Part shown: positions 35,038 to 44,818 of the stretch, piece by piece
Layout of the letters: each line of letters opens with the position of its first letter
Numbering within the stretch: position 1 is the first letter of the stretch
Position numbers and translations under genes: made by a program
Source: an uncultured Alphaproteobacteria bacterium
GTDB lineage: Bacteria > Pseudomonadota > Alphaproteobacteria > Rhizobiales > Aestuariivirgaceae
DNA: 64,000 nucleotides
Assembly: GCA_937870685.1 (NCBI GenBank)
Contig: CALMZX010000077.1
Coordinates: 1 to 64,000 of the forward strand
Direction of reading: 5' to 3'
Notes under the pieces: model-generated
What the model was told of the DNA's origin: nothing
The model's input: the letters and a program-made list of their open reading frames with translations, nothing else
Database searches by the model: none

Positions 35038-35574
35038 TTAACGATCCCACTTACATGCGGCAGAAATCTTGGGGATCACGTCCTCCAGTCCACCAATATT
35101 GAATGACGCCTCTGTTTCCTCCTTGCCAACAGGAGCCGCAGCAATCACCAATTTCTTCTTGCCGGACATGGCCTTTGTCAAATCAATCGCACTTCCCCCC
35201 GTCCAGCCGAAGAATTGGCCATCGCCGGAAACACTGACTCGATCATCCTCCAAAGGCCCATTGTCGATCTTATAACGAACGAAGACCTGACTGCTCCCCA
35301 TAAAGTTCCTTAAGTCGACGACTACACGAGTTTCCTCGTGTGAGCACACAACGGCAAGAACGGCAGTCTCTGGCAGTCCGATACTACTTGTGATTTGTTT
35401 TTCAGAGTGAATCACGGCTGAGACAGAGTGATTTCCATCCAGTTCAGAATGCTCCTCACTTACTTGCCAAGAACCGATATTGGCTTCTGCAGCTGCGGAA
35501 GGCGCCAATAGCAATGAAAGCAATGCAATTGACCATGGACCGCAAGAAAAGCAATGACTGTGCCCGACAATCAT
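35038..35574 (-). CDS. Exported TagO/VasI-like protein (orphan)
   Basis: A 178-residue protein with a signal peptide (ALLSLLLAPSAAAEA). The spacing of motifs resembles the type VI accessory VasI/TagO family: GSWQVSEEHSELDGNHSVS, VVCSHEETRVVVDLR, FVRYKIDNGP, FNIGGLEDVIPKISAACKW. No type VI secretion gene lies in the window, so the link may be to fold rather than function. Confidence 0.5.
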   Translation of the reverse strand: MIVGHSHCFSCGPWSIALLSLLLAPSAAAEANIGSWQVSEEHSELDGNHSVSAVIHSEKQITSSIGLPETAVLAVVCSHEETRVVVDLRNFMGSSQVFVRYKIDNGPLEDDRVSVSGDGQFFGWTGGSAIDLTKAMSGKKKLVIAAAPVGKEETEASFNIGGLEDVIPKISAACKWDR

Positions 35575-35650
35575 CCCAATGCTCCTTCTCTCTGGATGCG
35601 CACTGAACCAAGTGTTGACAGGTGTACACTTAGTTTGTTGTTGCCCACTC

Positions 35651-37621
35651 TCAACGTGCCGATGCCGCCTTCACCACCGCCTTGGCGGTGATGCCGAAGT
35701 GTTCGTACAGCTTCTCTGCCGGAGCGCTTGCCCCGAACCCGGTCATGCCGATGAACTTGCCTTCGCTGCCGATGAAGCGGTCCCAGCCCTGGCGGAGGCC
35801 TGCTTCCACGGCGATGCGGATTTTTTCGGTGCCCAGCACCTTGGCCTTCACGGCCTTGGACTGGCGCTCGAACAATTCCATGGAGGGAACCGAGACAACG
35901 CGCGTGGGGATGCCCTTCTTGTCGAGCATGGCCTTGGCCTCGATGGCGATTTCCACTTCCGAGCCGGAGGCGAAGATCACCGCCTTGGCCTTCTTCTTCG
36001 ATTCCGCGATCTCATAGGCGCCCTGCGCACAGAGGTTCTTGGCGGAATGGCTGAGGCGCGCGGGCTTCAGCTTCTGGCGCGTCAGCACCAGTGTTGACGG
36101 CGTCGTCTTGCTTTCAAGCGCGATCTGCCAGCACTCCACCGCCTCGATGGCGTCGCAGGGGCGCATGACGATGTGGTTGGGAATGACGCGGCAGGCGGCG
36201 AGGTGTTCCACCGGCTGGTGCGTGGGTCCGTCCTCGCCGAGGCCGATCGAGTCATGCGTCATCACGAAGATGGAACGGATGCCCATGAGCGAGGCAAGGC
36301 GCATGGAGGGACGGCAATAATCGGTGAAGCAGAAGAAGGTGCCGCCATAGGGGATGACGCCGCCATGCAGCGCCATGCCGTTCAAGGCCGCCGCCATGCC
36401 ATGTTCGCGGATGCCGAAATGCACATAGCGCCCGCCGTAGTTGGCCGCCGAGAACACGGCCATGTCCTTGGACTTGGTGTTGTTGGAGCCCGTCAAGTCA
36501 GCCGAGCCGCCGATCGTTTCCGGCACGGCGGCGTTGATCACATCGAGCGCGTTCTGCGAGGAATTGCGCGTGGCGATGTGCGGCGGCTTCTTGGCCAGTT
36601 CTTTCTTGAAGTCGTTGACGACGCTGCCGAAATTGGCGGGCAGGTTGCCCGCCATGACACGGGTGAACCAGGCCTTGCTCGGCGAAGCGGCAACGCGCGC
36701 CTCCCATGCCGTGCGCTCGGCCTTGCCGCGCGCGCCCGCCTCGCGCCAGGCGGCGAGGATCTTGGCGGGAATTTCAAATGGCGCGTAGGGCCAGTCCAGT
36801 TCCTTGCGGGCCAGCGCGATTTCCGCGTCACCCAGCGGCGAACCATGCGCCTGATAGGAGTCCTTCTTGTTGGGCGCGCCGAAGCCGATGATCGTCTTGG
36901 CGGCGATCATGACAGGGCGGTCCGACAGTTGCGCGGCGGCAAGGGCCACGGAAATGGAGGTGTGGTCATGGCCATCGCAGCGCAGCACCTTCCAGCCGCT
37001 GGCTTCGAAGCGCTTCGCCTGGTCGGTCGAATCCGCCATGGAGACGCGGCCATCGATGGTGATGTTGTTGTCGTCCCACACCACGATGAGGTTGGAGAGC
37101 TTGAGGTGACCGGCCAGCGCAATCGCTTCCTGCGAAATGCCTTCCATCAGGCAGCCGTCGCCGGCGAACACATAGGTCTTGTGGTTGACGAGATCGTTGC
37201 CGAACTGCGCATTGAGGTGGCGCTCGGCCATGGCGAAGCCCACGGCGTTGGAAATGCCCTGCCCCAGCGGCCCTGTGGTGGTTTCAATGCCAGCCGCATG
37301 GCCATATTCCGGGTGGCCCGCCGTCTTCGAACCCATCTGGCGGAAGGCCTTGATCTGCTCGATGGTCATGTCCTTGTAGCCCGTGAGATGGAGCAGCGAA
37401 TACATCAACATCGAGGCATGGCCTGCGGACAGGATGAAACGGTCCCGGTCAGCCCAGTTGGGGGCGGAGGCATCGAACTTCAGGAACTTCGTGAAAAGCA
37501 CCGTTGCAACGTCCGCGAGCCCCATGGGCGCGCCCGGATGGCCGGAATTGGCCTTCTGCACCGCATCCATCGACAGGGCGCGGATGGCGTTGGCCATGGA
37601 ACGGGGCGAGACGTCGGACAT
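35651..37621 (-). CDS. tkt: Transketolase
   Basis: A 656-residue ThDP enzyme of the pentose phosphate pathway/Calvin cycle. Motifs are [15 protein letters not shown], the ThDP site [26 protein letters not shown], the catalytic glutamate in [14 protein letters not shown] and [20 protein letters not shown]. Length matches the family. It is divergent from DUF4164-zapA across 190 bases, a gene order common in Rhizobiales. Confidence 0.96.
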   Translation of the reverse strand: MSDVSPRSMANAIRALSMDAVQKANSGHPGAPMGLADVATVLFTKFLKFDASAPNWADRDRFILSAGHASMLMYSLLHLTGYKDMTIEQIKAFRQMGSKTAGHPEYGHAAGIETTTGPLGQGISNAVGFAMAERHLNAQFGNDLVNHKTYVFAGDGCLMEGISQEAIALAGHLKLSNLIVVWDDNNITIDGRVSMADSTDQAKRFEASGWKVLRCDGHDHTSISVALAAAQLSDRPVMIAAKTIIGFGAPNKKDSYQAHGSPLGDAEIALARKELDWPYAPFEIPAKILAAWREAGARGKAERTAWEARVAASPSKAWFTRVMAGNLPANFGSVVNDFKKELAKKPPHIATRNSSQNALDVINAAVPETIGGSADLTGSNNTKSKDMAVFSAANYGGRYVHFGIREHGMAAALNGMALHGGVIPYGGTFFCFTDYCRPSMRLASLMGIRSIFVMTHDSIGLGEDGPTHQPVEHLAACRVIPNHIVMRPCDAIEAVECWQIALESKTTPSTLVLTRQKLKPARLSHSAKNLCAQGAYEIAESKKKAKAVIFASGSEVEIAIEAKAMLDKKGIPTRVVSVPSMELFERQSKAVKAKVLGTEKIRIAVEAGLRQGWDRFIGSEGKFIGMTGFGASAPAEKLYEHFGITAKAVVKAASAR

Positions 37622-37811
37622 GGGAGGGGCCTTTCTGGCGGGAGTTTCAAAGGGATCGCGCCCCTGATAACAGCCCTCCCCCCGCTGTCAATGTGGCCTG
37701 TTTGGACCATTTGCGGGCGATTGCTTCCGCTCGCCGTCAGCTTTAAGGTGCAACGAATTGTGTGTGCTTGAGAATCTCCCGTTTGTGCTTTAGGTGGACA
37801 TCAGGACGGAC

Positions 37812-38096
37812 ATGGCAGACTCAACGAAATTCGAAACATCGCTTCAGCGCTTTGAAAAGGCCCTGAAGCTGATCGAGGCCTCTTTGGCCCGCAAACGGGA
37901 AGAAAACGCCCGTCTGAAGACGCTTGAGATCGAGAAGGCCACGCTCGAATCAGACAAACAGCGCATGGACCGCGAACTCTCGCTGGTGCGCGTGAAGGCG
38001 CAGGAACTGGTGGACACCTCCAAGCAGGCCGTGGGCAAGATCGACAGCGCCATGTCGCGCATCCGCTCGGTCCTCCACTCCAACAGCGGCGAATAG
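37812..38096 (+). CDS. DUF4164 coiled-coil protein
   Basis: A 94-residue predicted coiled coil (heptads through FEKALKLIEASLARKREENARLKTLEIEKATLESDKQ) located directly before zapA, as is usual for DUF4164. This suggests a role in division or ZapA regulation, but none is proven. I use ATG 37812 rather than TTG/ATG upstream at 37794. Confidence 0.75.
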   Translation: MADSTKFETSLQRFEKALKLIEASLARKREENARLKTLEIEKATLESDKQRMDRELSLVRVKAQELVDTSKQAVGKIDSAMSRIRSVLHSNSGE

Positions 38097-38109
38097 GAGC
38101 GGAACGGGA

Positions 38110-38454
38110 ATGGCCAATGTCGTCGTCAACATCGCCGGACGCCCCTACACCATGCAGTGTCCGGACGGCGAGGAGGATCACCTCAAGGATCTCGCCAAGC
38201 TGCTCGACACCGAAGTGGGCCGCATCCGCCAGAGCGTGGGCGCCATCGGCGACATCCGGCAGCTGGTGATGGCGGGCCTGATGGTGGCCGACCGCCTTTC
38301 CGAAGCAACCCGCAAGATCGAAGACCTGCAGGACCAGATGAACGGCCTGCGCGTCAGCCGCGACCAGGCGCTGACGCAGATCCGCCAGCAGGACGAGAAC
38401 TTCGCCAAGGCGCTGGAAATCGCCGCGCAGAAACTGGAAGAAATGGCGGGCTGA
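38110..38454 (+). CDS. zapA: Cell division protein ZapA
   Basis: A 114-residue ZapA that promotes FtsZ bundling. NVVVNIAGRPYTMQCPDGEEDHLKDLAKLLDTEVGRIR is the conserved globular head, followed by a C-terminal coiled coil (LSEATRKIEDLQDQMNGL). It lies 13 bases after the DUF4164 gene with GGAGCGGAACGGGA as ribosome site. Confidence 0.9.
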   Translation: MANVVVNIAGRPYTMQCPDGEEDHLKDLAKLLDTEVGRIRQSVGAIGDIRQLVMAGLMVADRLSEATRKIEDLQDQMNGLRVSRDQALTQIRQQDENFAKALEIAAQKLEEMAG

Positions 38455-38476
38455 GGCGCAGGCCCCTGCCTTCGCC

Positions 38477-38701
38477 TCACGATCCCGAGCGCACCATCTC
38501 CTTGATCGAGCCACGTTCCTTGCCGGACATTTCGGCAATGCGCCGGTCCTGCGTCATGATCTCGGTGCGCGCGAAGGCCTCGATCTCGTCACGGTCGAGC
38601 CCAGCTGCGTTGATCTTGCGGCGCGAGGATTTCGTGCCGTCCTCATAGGTCACGTCAAAGAACACGAAATTGTCTTCGGTCTTCTGTTTCTTCTTGGCCA
38701 T
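38477..38701 (-). CDS. Small conserved hypothetical protein
   Basis: A 74-residue basic protein, MAKKKQKTEDNFVFFDVTY..., with an internal DGTKSSRRKI and an AEMSGKERGSIK tail. The family is not recognised by name. Its start is one base after the stop of the 57-residue gene upstream (TGAGATG), so they are translationally coupled. Confidence 0.6.
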   Translation of the reverse strand: MAKKKQKTEDNFVFFDVTYEDGTKSSRRKINAAGLDRDEIEAFARTEIMTQDRRIAEMSGKERGSIKEMVRSGS

Positions 38702-38702
38702 C

Positions 38703-38876
38703 TCAACTGTCCTTCGCCGGGGGCGTGTCCTGGTCCTGTTCGGGGTTCGGCGCGTCAGCGGAATCCTTGCGCTGGGCCGCGCGTTCGTCCCGCTTTGATT
38801 GCTTTTCGAGCGCCTTGCGCTGCTTGGCGCGCTCGCGGTTGCTGCGCTCCTGCCGGTAGTTCGGAGGAAAAGCCAC
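38703..38876 (-). CDS. 57-residue charged protein missed by the ORF track
   Basis: A GTG start at 38876 opens a frame, VAFPPNYRQERSNRERAKQR..., rich in Lys/Arg/Glu/Gln with an acidic proline tail (DQDTPPAKDS). The AFPPNYRQERSNRERAK head resembles short hypothetical proteins I know from alphaproteobacteria. It is coupled to the next gene by TGAGATG, and GGAA lies before the start. The 78-residue track ORF over the same bases is in another frame and looks spurious. Confidence 0.6.
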   Translation of the reverse strand: MAFPPNYRQERSNRERAKQRKALEKQSKRDERAAQRKDSADAPNPEQDQDTPPAKDS

Positions 38877-39109
38877 GGGATGTTCCTTGTCCGTCAGAAA
38901 GCTTCCGGTCCACCATCAGACCGGCAGTCGTCGCAGGCAGGCACGAAGGCCGGGCCAACGCGGGCTGCTTGCAGTTGCACACGGGGTGCACAAGATGAGC
39001 GGCCTATAGGATGTTCCGGCCCCTTCTCCAACGGAAAAAGAACGGGCCTGCTTGTGCAACAGCTGCGCACGGGCCAAGAATGGCCATCACCACAAACCAG
39101 GACCACGCC

Positions 39110-39463
39110 ATGATTGATCTCACCTGCATCCCCGGCCTCGCCACGCTTGACGTCGGCGCATTTGAAGACAAGCCCACGTCAATCGAAGGAAACCAGAAGG
39201 AGGCCGCCGTCTCGCTCTGGACATCCGCCGATGGTCGCGTCGACATCGGCGTCTGGGAATGCACACCGGGCCGCTTCACCGCCGACCGCAGTGCGTCGAG
39301 CGAGTTCTGCCACTTCATCGCAGGCGAAATCGAAATGACCCATGTTGACGGGCGGATAGAGCGGCTCGGCCCCGGCGACGCCATCAACCTGCCGCTGGGC
39401 TGGAAGGGCGAATGGCGCGTGATCAAACAGGTGCGGAAGTTGTATGTGATCACCAAGGGGTGA
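39110..39463 (+). CDS. Cupin-domain protein (DUF861/EutQ-like)
   Basis: A 117-residue single cupin. VDIGVWECTPGRFTADRSASSEFCHFIAGEIEMT and RLGPGDAINLPLGWKGEWRV correspond to the two cupin motifs of the DUF861 group. The usual HxH is absent, as in that group. I prefer ATG 39110, with ATG 39080 as an alternative. Ligand is unknown. Confidence 0.75.
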   Translation: MIDLTCIPGLATLDVGAFEDKPTSIEGNQKEAAVSLWTSADGRVDIGVWECTPGRFTADRSASSEFCHFIAGEIEMTHVDGRIERLGPGDAINLPLGWKGEWRVIKQVRKLYVITKG

Positions 39464-39499
39464 GTGCTTCCATCCTGCAACACGCTGCTCATTCAGATC

Positions 39500-39580
39500 G
39501 TCACCCCGGCGCAGGCCGGGGCAGTGCTTTTCTCTTGCATAGTGCGTTTTTAGCCCCGCCCCGGCCTGCGCCGGGGTGAC
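39500..39580. repeat. Perfect 23-bp inverted repeat
   Basis: GTCACCCCGGCGCAGGCCGGGGC and its exact reverse complement are separated by about 35 bases (AGTGCTTTTCTCTTGCATAGTG...). This is the widespread alphaproteobacterial CACCCCGG palindrome, here between convergent genes. Confidence 0.8.
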
Positions 39581-39616
39581 GGAACAAGCTCGAGACGTCG
39601 TCACAACGAACTGGTG

Positions 39617-39865
39617 TCACTTCCACATGTCGCGCGCCGTCAGCCGCGCGGAATAATGCTTGCCGTCCTTGGAAAAAGTCCACTGCCCGGAACGCGGATG
39701 CTCCAGCCTATCAGGCAAATCAAACGCGTCATCAGAAGCAAGATGCGGCTTCAGGTGGTCGTGCAGCTTCTTTCGCACACGCATGGCCGCACGCCGCTTG
39801 TCATCCCTCTCGGAAGCAGCTCGGGCATTGCCGATAATAGGCTTGTGGCGACGGGACCGGGACAT
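39617..39865 (-). CDS. Small basic conserved hypothetical protein
   Basis: An 82-residue basic protein beginning MSRSRRHKPIIGNARAASERDDKRRAA. This SRSRRxxPI head is familiar from short alphaproteobacterial hypothetical proteins. No domain with known activity is present. I use ATG 39865 rather than 39922, which would overlap the YHYH gene start. Confidence 0.6.
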   Translation of the reverse strand: MSRSRRHKPIIGNARAASERDDKRRAAMRVRKKLHDHLKPHLASDDAFDLPDRLEHPRSGQWTFSKDGKHYSARLTARDMWK

Positions 39866-39894
39866 GCCGCAATCATGAGTGCTATCATGGCAGT

Positions 39895-40260
39895 ATGAGG
39901 GCAACGGTTTGGCTGGCAACATTCATGATCGTTTGCGGCATTCTTGCTGCGTCAACATGGGCGCATCCGGGTAGCAGGGACAAGAACGGTTGCCATACCA
40001 ACAGAAAGACTGGCGATTTTCATTGCCACGGTAAGGAAGTTCCGAAGAATTACCTATTGAAAAAGGATTGCAAGAACTTCCCCTCTTGTCGAGGGTGCGG
40101 CTGCAAGGGCGGCCCAGGCTACAGGAACAGGGCGGACGGAAAATGCGTCAGTCACAGGAAGCTTCACAGCATCTGCGGCAACCCGCCATCAGAGGCAAAC
40201 TGCATCCTCGAAAATGCTCCAAACACAAATGAAAACAAGGAGTGCGTCCTCGGAAGGTAG
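39895..40260 (+). CDS. Secreted YHYH-domain cysteine-rich protein
   Basis: A 121-residue protein with a signal peptide (LATFMIVCGILAASTWA) and the YHYH-type motif (SRDKNGCHTNRKTGDFHCH). A Cys-rich tail follows (CKNFPSCRGCGCKGG, CGNPPSEANC). It is probably a periplasmic metal-binding or disulfide-stabilised protein. Function is unknown. It is divergent from the small basic protein gene. Confidence 0.7.
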   Translation: MRATVWLATFMIVCGILAASTWAHPGSRDKNGCHTNRKTGDFHCHGKEVPKNYLLKKDCKNFPSCRGCGCKGGPGYRNRADGKCVSHRKLHSICGNPPSEANCILENAPNTNENKECVLGR

Positions 40261-40288
40261 GGGACGCTGCACGAGCAGCGACAATTCT

Positions 40289-40738
40289 TTACCAACCTTC
40301 CGGTGGGTCGGTTGGACGCAAGTACGCACCGATCAACTGTCTGGGGGGTGCATAGTTCGGCGTCATTGATGGCGAGCAGCCCTTAGGACAGACTGGCGCC
40401 CACATCTTAACAACGATCCGGGCATCCTCATCCGATTGTTGATCATCCAACAAGTACTTGTCCCCAACCTTTAGCAAGGCACAATTTTCCGGGAGTTTTC
40501 CGTCGGAAGGAGGATTCGCAAGGGTATTAAACAAGCGTTGTCGAGCTTTTGGATTGTCCCAAACGTCTCCACACGAGATCACCGAACGAGTTACCACGAC
40601 CCACTGTTGCTTAGGTTGCGATTCTTCAGCAAGTGAAGGAGGCGAAGGAAGTAGAAACAAGACGGCTCCGGTAAAAAAGACGCCACAACATTTGGTTATC
40701 ATTTTGAAAAGAGCCGGAACATTGAGTTGCATGTTCAC
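40289..40738 (-). CDS. Exported protein of unknown function
   Basis: A 149-residue protein with a signal peptide (GVFFTGAVLFLLPSPPSLAEE) and four cysteines in the mature part (VISCGDVW, ENCALLKV, PVCPKGCSPS). No family is recognised. The base composition is lower in GC than its neighbours, as is that of the convergent YHYH gene. Confidence 0.5.
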   Translation of the reverse strand: MNMQLNVPALFKMITKCCGVFFTGAVLFLLPSPPSLAEESQPKQQWVVVTRSVISCGDVWDNPKARQRLFNTLANPPSDGKLPENCALLKVGDKYLLDDQQSDEDARIVVKMWAPVCPKGCSPSMTPNYAPPRQLIGAYLRPTDPPEGW

Positions 40739-40850
40739 ATCCTAAGACATAGACCGAAGCGCATAGTAGATATTCTCGCGCAAAAAACAAACTACCTACG
40801 CCCTGTGTTGCGCCAAGGTGAAGGATGTGGGTATTGGCCGCACGGAAGGA

Positions 40851-43205
40851 CTATCGCTTCGGCCCCCGGTACGCCCGGGTGCCCGGTTTGCCCTTGGTTG
40901 ATCCGGCTTTGCGTTCGCCCGGTTTTGGCGCGGGCCATGAGGCTGTGGCGGGTTGGATGCGGCTGGCCCGGCCCTCACCCGGCGCTGACGCGCCACCCTC
41001 TCCCCGCTGGGGAGAGGTGGGGTCCTTCGCGAATGGATCATCCAGCACCGCAAGCTCCAGCGCCTTGAGCCGTTTCACTTCATCACGCAGGCGTGCCGCT
41101 TCTTCGAACTCCAAGTTGGCGGCGGCGTCGCGCATTTTCTTTTCCATGTCGGCCAGAACCTTTTCCAGGTTGTGGCCGATGAGCGGGCCGTCTTCGGCGA
41201 GGCCGGCATCCACCTGCACGTGATCCTGCTCGTAGACGCTCTTGAGGATGTCGTGGATGTTGCGCTTGATCGACTGCGGCGTGATGCCGTGCGCGGTGTT
41301 GTAGGCCTCCTGCTTGGCGCGGCGGCGGTTGGTTTCGGCAATCGCGCGCTCCATCGAGCCGGTGATCGAATCCGCATACATGATGACGCGGCCCTCGACG
41401 TTGCGCGCGGCCCGGCCGATGGTCTGGATCAGCGAGGTCTCGCTGCGCAGGAAACCTTCCTTGTCGGCATCGAGAATGGCAACGAGCGCGCACTCCGGAA
41501 TGTCCAACCCCTCGCGCAAGAGGTTGATGCCGACGAGCACATCGAACGCACCCAAACGGAGATCGCGCAGGATTTCGATGCGCTCCAGCGTGTCGATGTC
41601 GGAGTGCATGTAGCGCACCCTGACGCCCTGCTCGTGCATGTATTCGGTGAGGTCCTCGGCCATGCGCTTGGTCAGCGTCGTCACCAGCACGCGATAGCCC
41701 TGCGCCGCCACCTTCTTGCACTCGTCGATCACGTCATCGACCTGCGTCTTCACCGGGCGGATGATCACGGGCGGATCAATAAGGCCCGTGGGGCGGATGA
41801 CCTGTTCGGCGAAGACGCCACCCGCCTGTTTCATCTCCCAGCCACCCGGCGTCGCTGACACATAGATGGTCTGCGGGCGCATGGCGTCCCACTCCTCGAA
41901 GCGCAAGGGGCGGTTGTCGATGCAACTGGGCAGGCGGAAGCCATATTCGGCCAGCGTGGCCTTGCGGTTGTAGTCCCCGCGGAACATGCCGCCGATCTGC
42001 GGCACGGTGACGTGGCTTTCGTCGATGAAGACGAGGCAGTTGTCCGGCAGGTATTCAAACAGCGTGGGCGGAGGCTCGCCCGGCGCCCGGCCCGTGAGAT
42101 AGCGCGAGTAGTTTTCGATGCCGGCGCAGGAACCGGTCGCCATCATCATCTCGAGGTCGAACATGGTGCGCTGTTCCAGCCGCTGCGCTTCCAGGATGCG
42201 GCCTGCCGCGTTGAACTCGGCCAGCCGCTGCCGCAGGTCTTCCTTGATGCGCGTCGCCGCCTGCTCCAGCGTCGGCTTCGGCGTCACGTAATGCGAGTTG
42301 GAATAGACCTTCACCTGCTCAAGCTCGGCGCGCTTCTGCCCGGTGAGCGGATCAAACTCGGTGATCGCCTCCACCTCGTCACCGAAGAGCGAGATGCGCC
42401 AGGCCCGGTCATCCAGATGCGACGGGAACAGTTCGATGGTATCACCGCGCACCCGGAAGGTGCCGCGCACGAAGTTCTGGTCGTTGCGCTTGTAATGCAG
42501 CGCCACCAGATCAGCCAGCAGCTGCCGCTGCGGGAAGCGAGCCCCCTTCTTGATGGCGAAGGTCATGGCCGAATAGGTTTCCACGTCGCCGATGCCGTAG
42601 ATGCACGACACCGATGCGATCACCACCACATCGTCACGCTCCAGCAACGCCCGCGTTGCCGAATGGCGCATGCGGTCGATCTGCTCGTTGATGGAGCTTT
42701 CCTTCTCGATGTAGGTGTCGGAGCGCGCCACATAGGCCTCGGGCGTGTAGTAGTCGTAGTAGGACACGAAATATTCCACCGCGTTGTGCGGGAAGAAGCT
42801 CTGGAACTCGCCATAGAGCTGGGCGGCCAGCGTCTTGTTGGGGGCGAGGATGAGCGCCGGGCGGTTGGTACGCGCGATCACCTGCGCCATGGTGTAGGTC
42901 TTGCCCGAGCCCGTGACTCCGAGCAGCACCTGGTCCCGTTCCGCCGCGTCGGCGCCCGTCACCAGTTCGGCGATGGCCGTGGGCTGGTCACCCTTGGGTT
43001 CATATTCGGAAACAAGCTGGAAGCGCTGCCCGCCCTCGGACTTGGGCGGCTTGGGCGGCTTCTGTGGGGTGTAGTGGGCAAGCGGCACGAAATCCGGCCG
43101 CAGCGACTCCAAGCCGGCGCGCGCGCTCTCCGGCAACACCGGAACGCCCTCCAACCGGGCCTGCGGCATCTCCGCAAACCCACCCTCCTGACGAGAATGA
43201 CCCAT
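40851..43205 (-). CDS. uvrB: Excinuclease ABC subunit B
   Basis: A 784-residue UvrB, the damage-verification helicase of nucleotide excision repair. Walker A is [12 protein letters not shown]. The beta-hairpin region is [25 protein letters not shown], the helicase motif II is VFIDESHVT, and motif VI is in [17 protein letters not shown]. The C-terminal UVR domain ([28 protein letters not shown]) binds UvrC. The last ~60 residues are a low-complexity basic tail containing a translated palindromic repeat. The ~50-residue N-terminal extension is usual in this class. Confidence 0.96.
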   Translation of the reverse strand: MGHSRQEGGFAEMPQARLEGVPVLPESARAGLESLRPDFVPLAHYTPQKPPKPPKSEGGQRFQLVSEYEPKGDQPTAIAELVTGADAAERDQVLLGVTGSGKTYTMAQVIARTNRPALILAPNKTLAAQLYGEFQSFFPHNAVEYFVSYYDYYTPEAYVARSDTYIEKESSINEQIDRMRHSATRALLERDDVVVIASVSCIYGIGDVETYSAMTFAIKKGARFPQRQLLADLVALHYKRNDQNFVRGTFRVRGDTIELFPSHLDDRAWRISLFGDEVEAITEFDPLTGQKRAELEQVKVYSNSHYVTPKPTLEQAATRIKEDLRQRLAEFNAAGRILEAQRLEQRTMFDLEMMMATGSCAGIENYSRYLTGRAPGEPPPTLFEYLPDNCLVFIDESHVTVPQIGGMFRGDYNRKATLAEYGFRLPSCIDNRPLRFEEWDAMRPQTIYVSATPGGWEMKQAGGVFAEQVIRPTGLIDPPVIIRPVKTQVDDVIDECKKVAAQGYRVLVTTLTKRMAEDLTEYMHEQGVRVRYMHSDIDTLERIEILRDLRLGAFDVLVGINLLREGLDIPECALVAILDADKEGFLRSETSLIQTIGRAARNVEGRVIMYADSITGSMERAIAETNRRRAKQEAYNTAHGITPQSIKRNIHDILKSVYEQDHVQVDAGLAEDGPLIGHNLEKVLADMEKKMRDAAANLEFEEAARLRDEVKRLKALELAVLDDPFAKDPTSPQRGEGGASAPGEGRASRIQPATASWPAPKPGERKAGSTKGKPGTRAYRGPKR
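40972..41023. repeat. Palindromic element inside the uvrB reading frame
   Basis: CCCTCACCCGGCGCTGACGC...CCCTCTCCCCGCTGGGGAGAGG is the same class of repeat as the intergenic ones. Here it is translated as [19 protein letters not shown] in the UvrB tail without breaking the frame. Confidence 0.7.
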
Positions 43206-43269
43206 GGGGAGGGATATAGGAGGTCAGGCGACAGGGGGGAAGGGTGGCGGCGACAGGTATTGTCAGCAG

Positions 43270-44028
43270 TCACCGTTCGTAGCGCATGACGACCCTTTCA
43301 ACCGCGACCACCACCAGAAAGAACGCGATGGCCAGCATCGAGCAGAGTGTGATGGCGGCATAGAGGCGGCCGGACTGGTAGTTGAACGTGGCCTGGATGA
43401 TCATGGCACCGAGCCCCTTGTCCGAACCGATCCATTCACCGACGACAGCGCCAATCACGGCAGTGGCCGTGGCGATGCGCAGAGATGAGAACAGGAAAGG
43501 CAGGGAGCGCGGAAGGCGCAGCCGCCAGAGCGTCTCCCATTTCGAGGCGGAGAGAACCCGGAACAGCTCCTTCTCGCTGCTGGACACCGACTCAAGTCCG
43601 CGGATCATGTTCACCAGCGTCGGAAAGAAGCAGATGACGGCGGCGATGACGATCTTCGGCATTTGCCCGAGGCCGAAGATGAGGATGATGATCGGCGCCA
43701 GCGCCAGGATCGGTATTGTATTGAGGAACAGGATCACCGGAAAATACGCGGCCTGGACATAGCGGTTCCAGACAAAGATGATGGCGAGCAGCACGGCCAC
43801 GCCATTGCCCAGGGCGAAGCCCAGAAGGGCCTCCTGCAGCGTCGGCCAGAAATTGCGCCACAGCAATGCGCTTTCCTTGGCAAAGATGCCGGCAATCTCC
43901 GTCGGGGTGGGAACGATGTAGGAAGGCACGCCTGCAAGCGGCAGGAGGAACTGCCACGCAACGATGACCGACAGTGCGCCTGCCACGGGCAAGATGCTGT
44001 TCCAGGGTCTTGCAATTGCTTCGCTCAT
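43270..44028 (-). CDS. ABC transporter permease (nitrate/sulfonate/taurine type)
   Basis: A 252-residue permease with six helices of the SsuC/TauC (BPD_transp_1) family. The ATPase-contact loop is EKELFRVLSASKWETLWRLRLPRSLPFL. The start at 44028 overlaps the ATPase stop (ATGA). It forms one importer with the next two genes. Confidence 0.88.
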   Translation of the reverse strand: MSEAIARPWNSILPVAGALSVIVAWQFLLPLAGVPSYIVPTPTEIAGIFAKESALLWRNFWPTLQEALLGFALGNGVAVLLAIIFVWNRYVQAAYFPVILFLNTIPILALAPIIILIFGLGQMPKIVIAAVICFFPTLVNMIRGLESVSSSEKELFRVLSASKWETLWRLRLPRSLPFLFSSLRIATATAVIGAVVGEWIGSDKGLGAMIIQATFNYQSGRLYAAITLCSMLAIAFFLVVVAVERVVMRYER

Positions 44029-44804
44029 CCCTTGGCTCCGCAAGCGGCAAGGTCTGAGCGCAACTCCGCCATGGCGCTGACCAGCGCCGGATGTTCGCGG
44101 GCGATCTCTCCACGTCCGTCCTTGATGCCGCGCATGTCACGGATGGCATGAACCCGTCCGGGATTGGCCGCCAGAACGAGCACCCGGTTGCCGAGATAGG
44201 CCGCTTCCATGATGCTGTGCGTGACAAACAGGATGGTCGTGCGCGTCTCGCGCCAGAGCCTGAGCAACTCGTCATTGAGACGGTCACGGGTGATTTCGTC
44301 AAGCGCCCCGAAGGGTTCATCCATCAACAGGATCCGGGGCTGCGAGATCAGCGCGCGTGCGATCGCCACACGCTGGCGCTGGCCGCCAGACAGCTGTGAT
44401 GGATAGCGGCCGCCCAGGGCGGGGATGCCCATGAGAGCGAGCAGGTCCTGCGCGGTCGGAGCGCCGGGCTTTTGCCGGAAGCCTCCCACATCATGAGGCA
44501 ACGTGATGTTTTCCAAGACAGTGCGCCAGGGAAGCAGTGTAGAATCCTGGAACACAAATGAAATGTCGCGCCGCGAGCGGGCAGCATGAGGGCTGTCCCC
44601 CAGCACCTTGAGGCTGCCCGACAACGGTTGCAGCAAGTCCGCCACGGCCCTGAGAAAGGTGGACTTGCCACAACCTGACGGCCCGATCACGGTGAGCAGT
44701 TCACCGGACGGGACATCAAGATCGAATTTTTGCAGCACGGCACCCGACGCGGGACCATAGCCCACGTCGAGTGCCTTTGCTTCAATGGCCAATGTGGCGC
44801 CCAC
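44025..44804 (-). CDS. ABC transporter ATP-binding protein (SsuB/TauB type)
   Basis: A 259-residue ATPase. Walker A is GPSGCGKSTFLRAV, the Q-loop FVFQDSTLLPW, the signature LSGGQRQRVAIARAL, Walker B ILLMDEPFGALD and the switch His in VTHSIMEAA. It belongs to the nitrate/sulfonate/taurine import group. It is flanked by its permease and binding-protein genes. Confidence 0.93.
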   Translation of the reverse strand: MGATLAIEAKALDVGYGPASGAVLQKFDLDVPSGELLTVIGPSGCGKSTFLRAVADLLQPLSGSLKVLGDSPHAARSRRDISFVFQDSTLLPWRTVLENITLPHDVGGFRQKPGAPTAQDLLALMGIPALGGRYPSQLSGGQRQRVAIARALISQPRILLMDEPFGALDEITRDRLNDELLRLWRETRTTILFVTHSIMEAAYLGNRVLVLAANPGRVHAIRDMRGIKDGRGEIAREHPALVSAMAELRSDLAACGAKG

Positions 44805-44818
44805 TCCCGTTTTCCCGG

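Noticed and set aside
36173-37771. 532-residue plus-strand ORF
   Set aside because: It lies fully antisense to transketolase, has no family motifs and has biased composition.
38455-38476. 6S RNA downstream of zapA
   Set aside because: In some relatives 6S RNA follows zapA, but here only 22 bases separate zapA from the next convergent gene, so there is no room.
42012-43289. 425-residue plus-strand ORF
   Set aside because: It is antisense to uvrB, whose helicase motifs leave no doubt about the coding strand.
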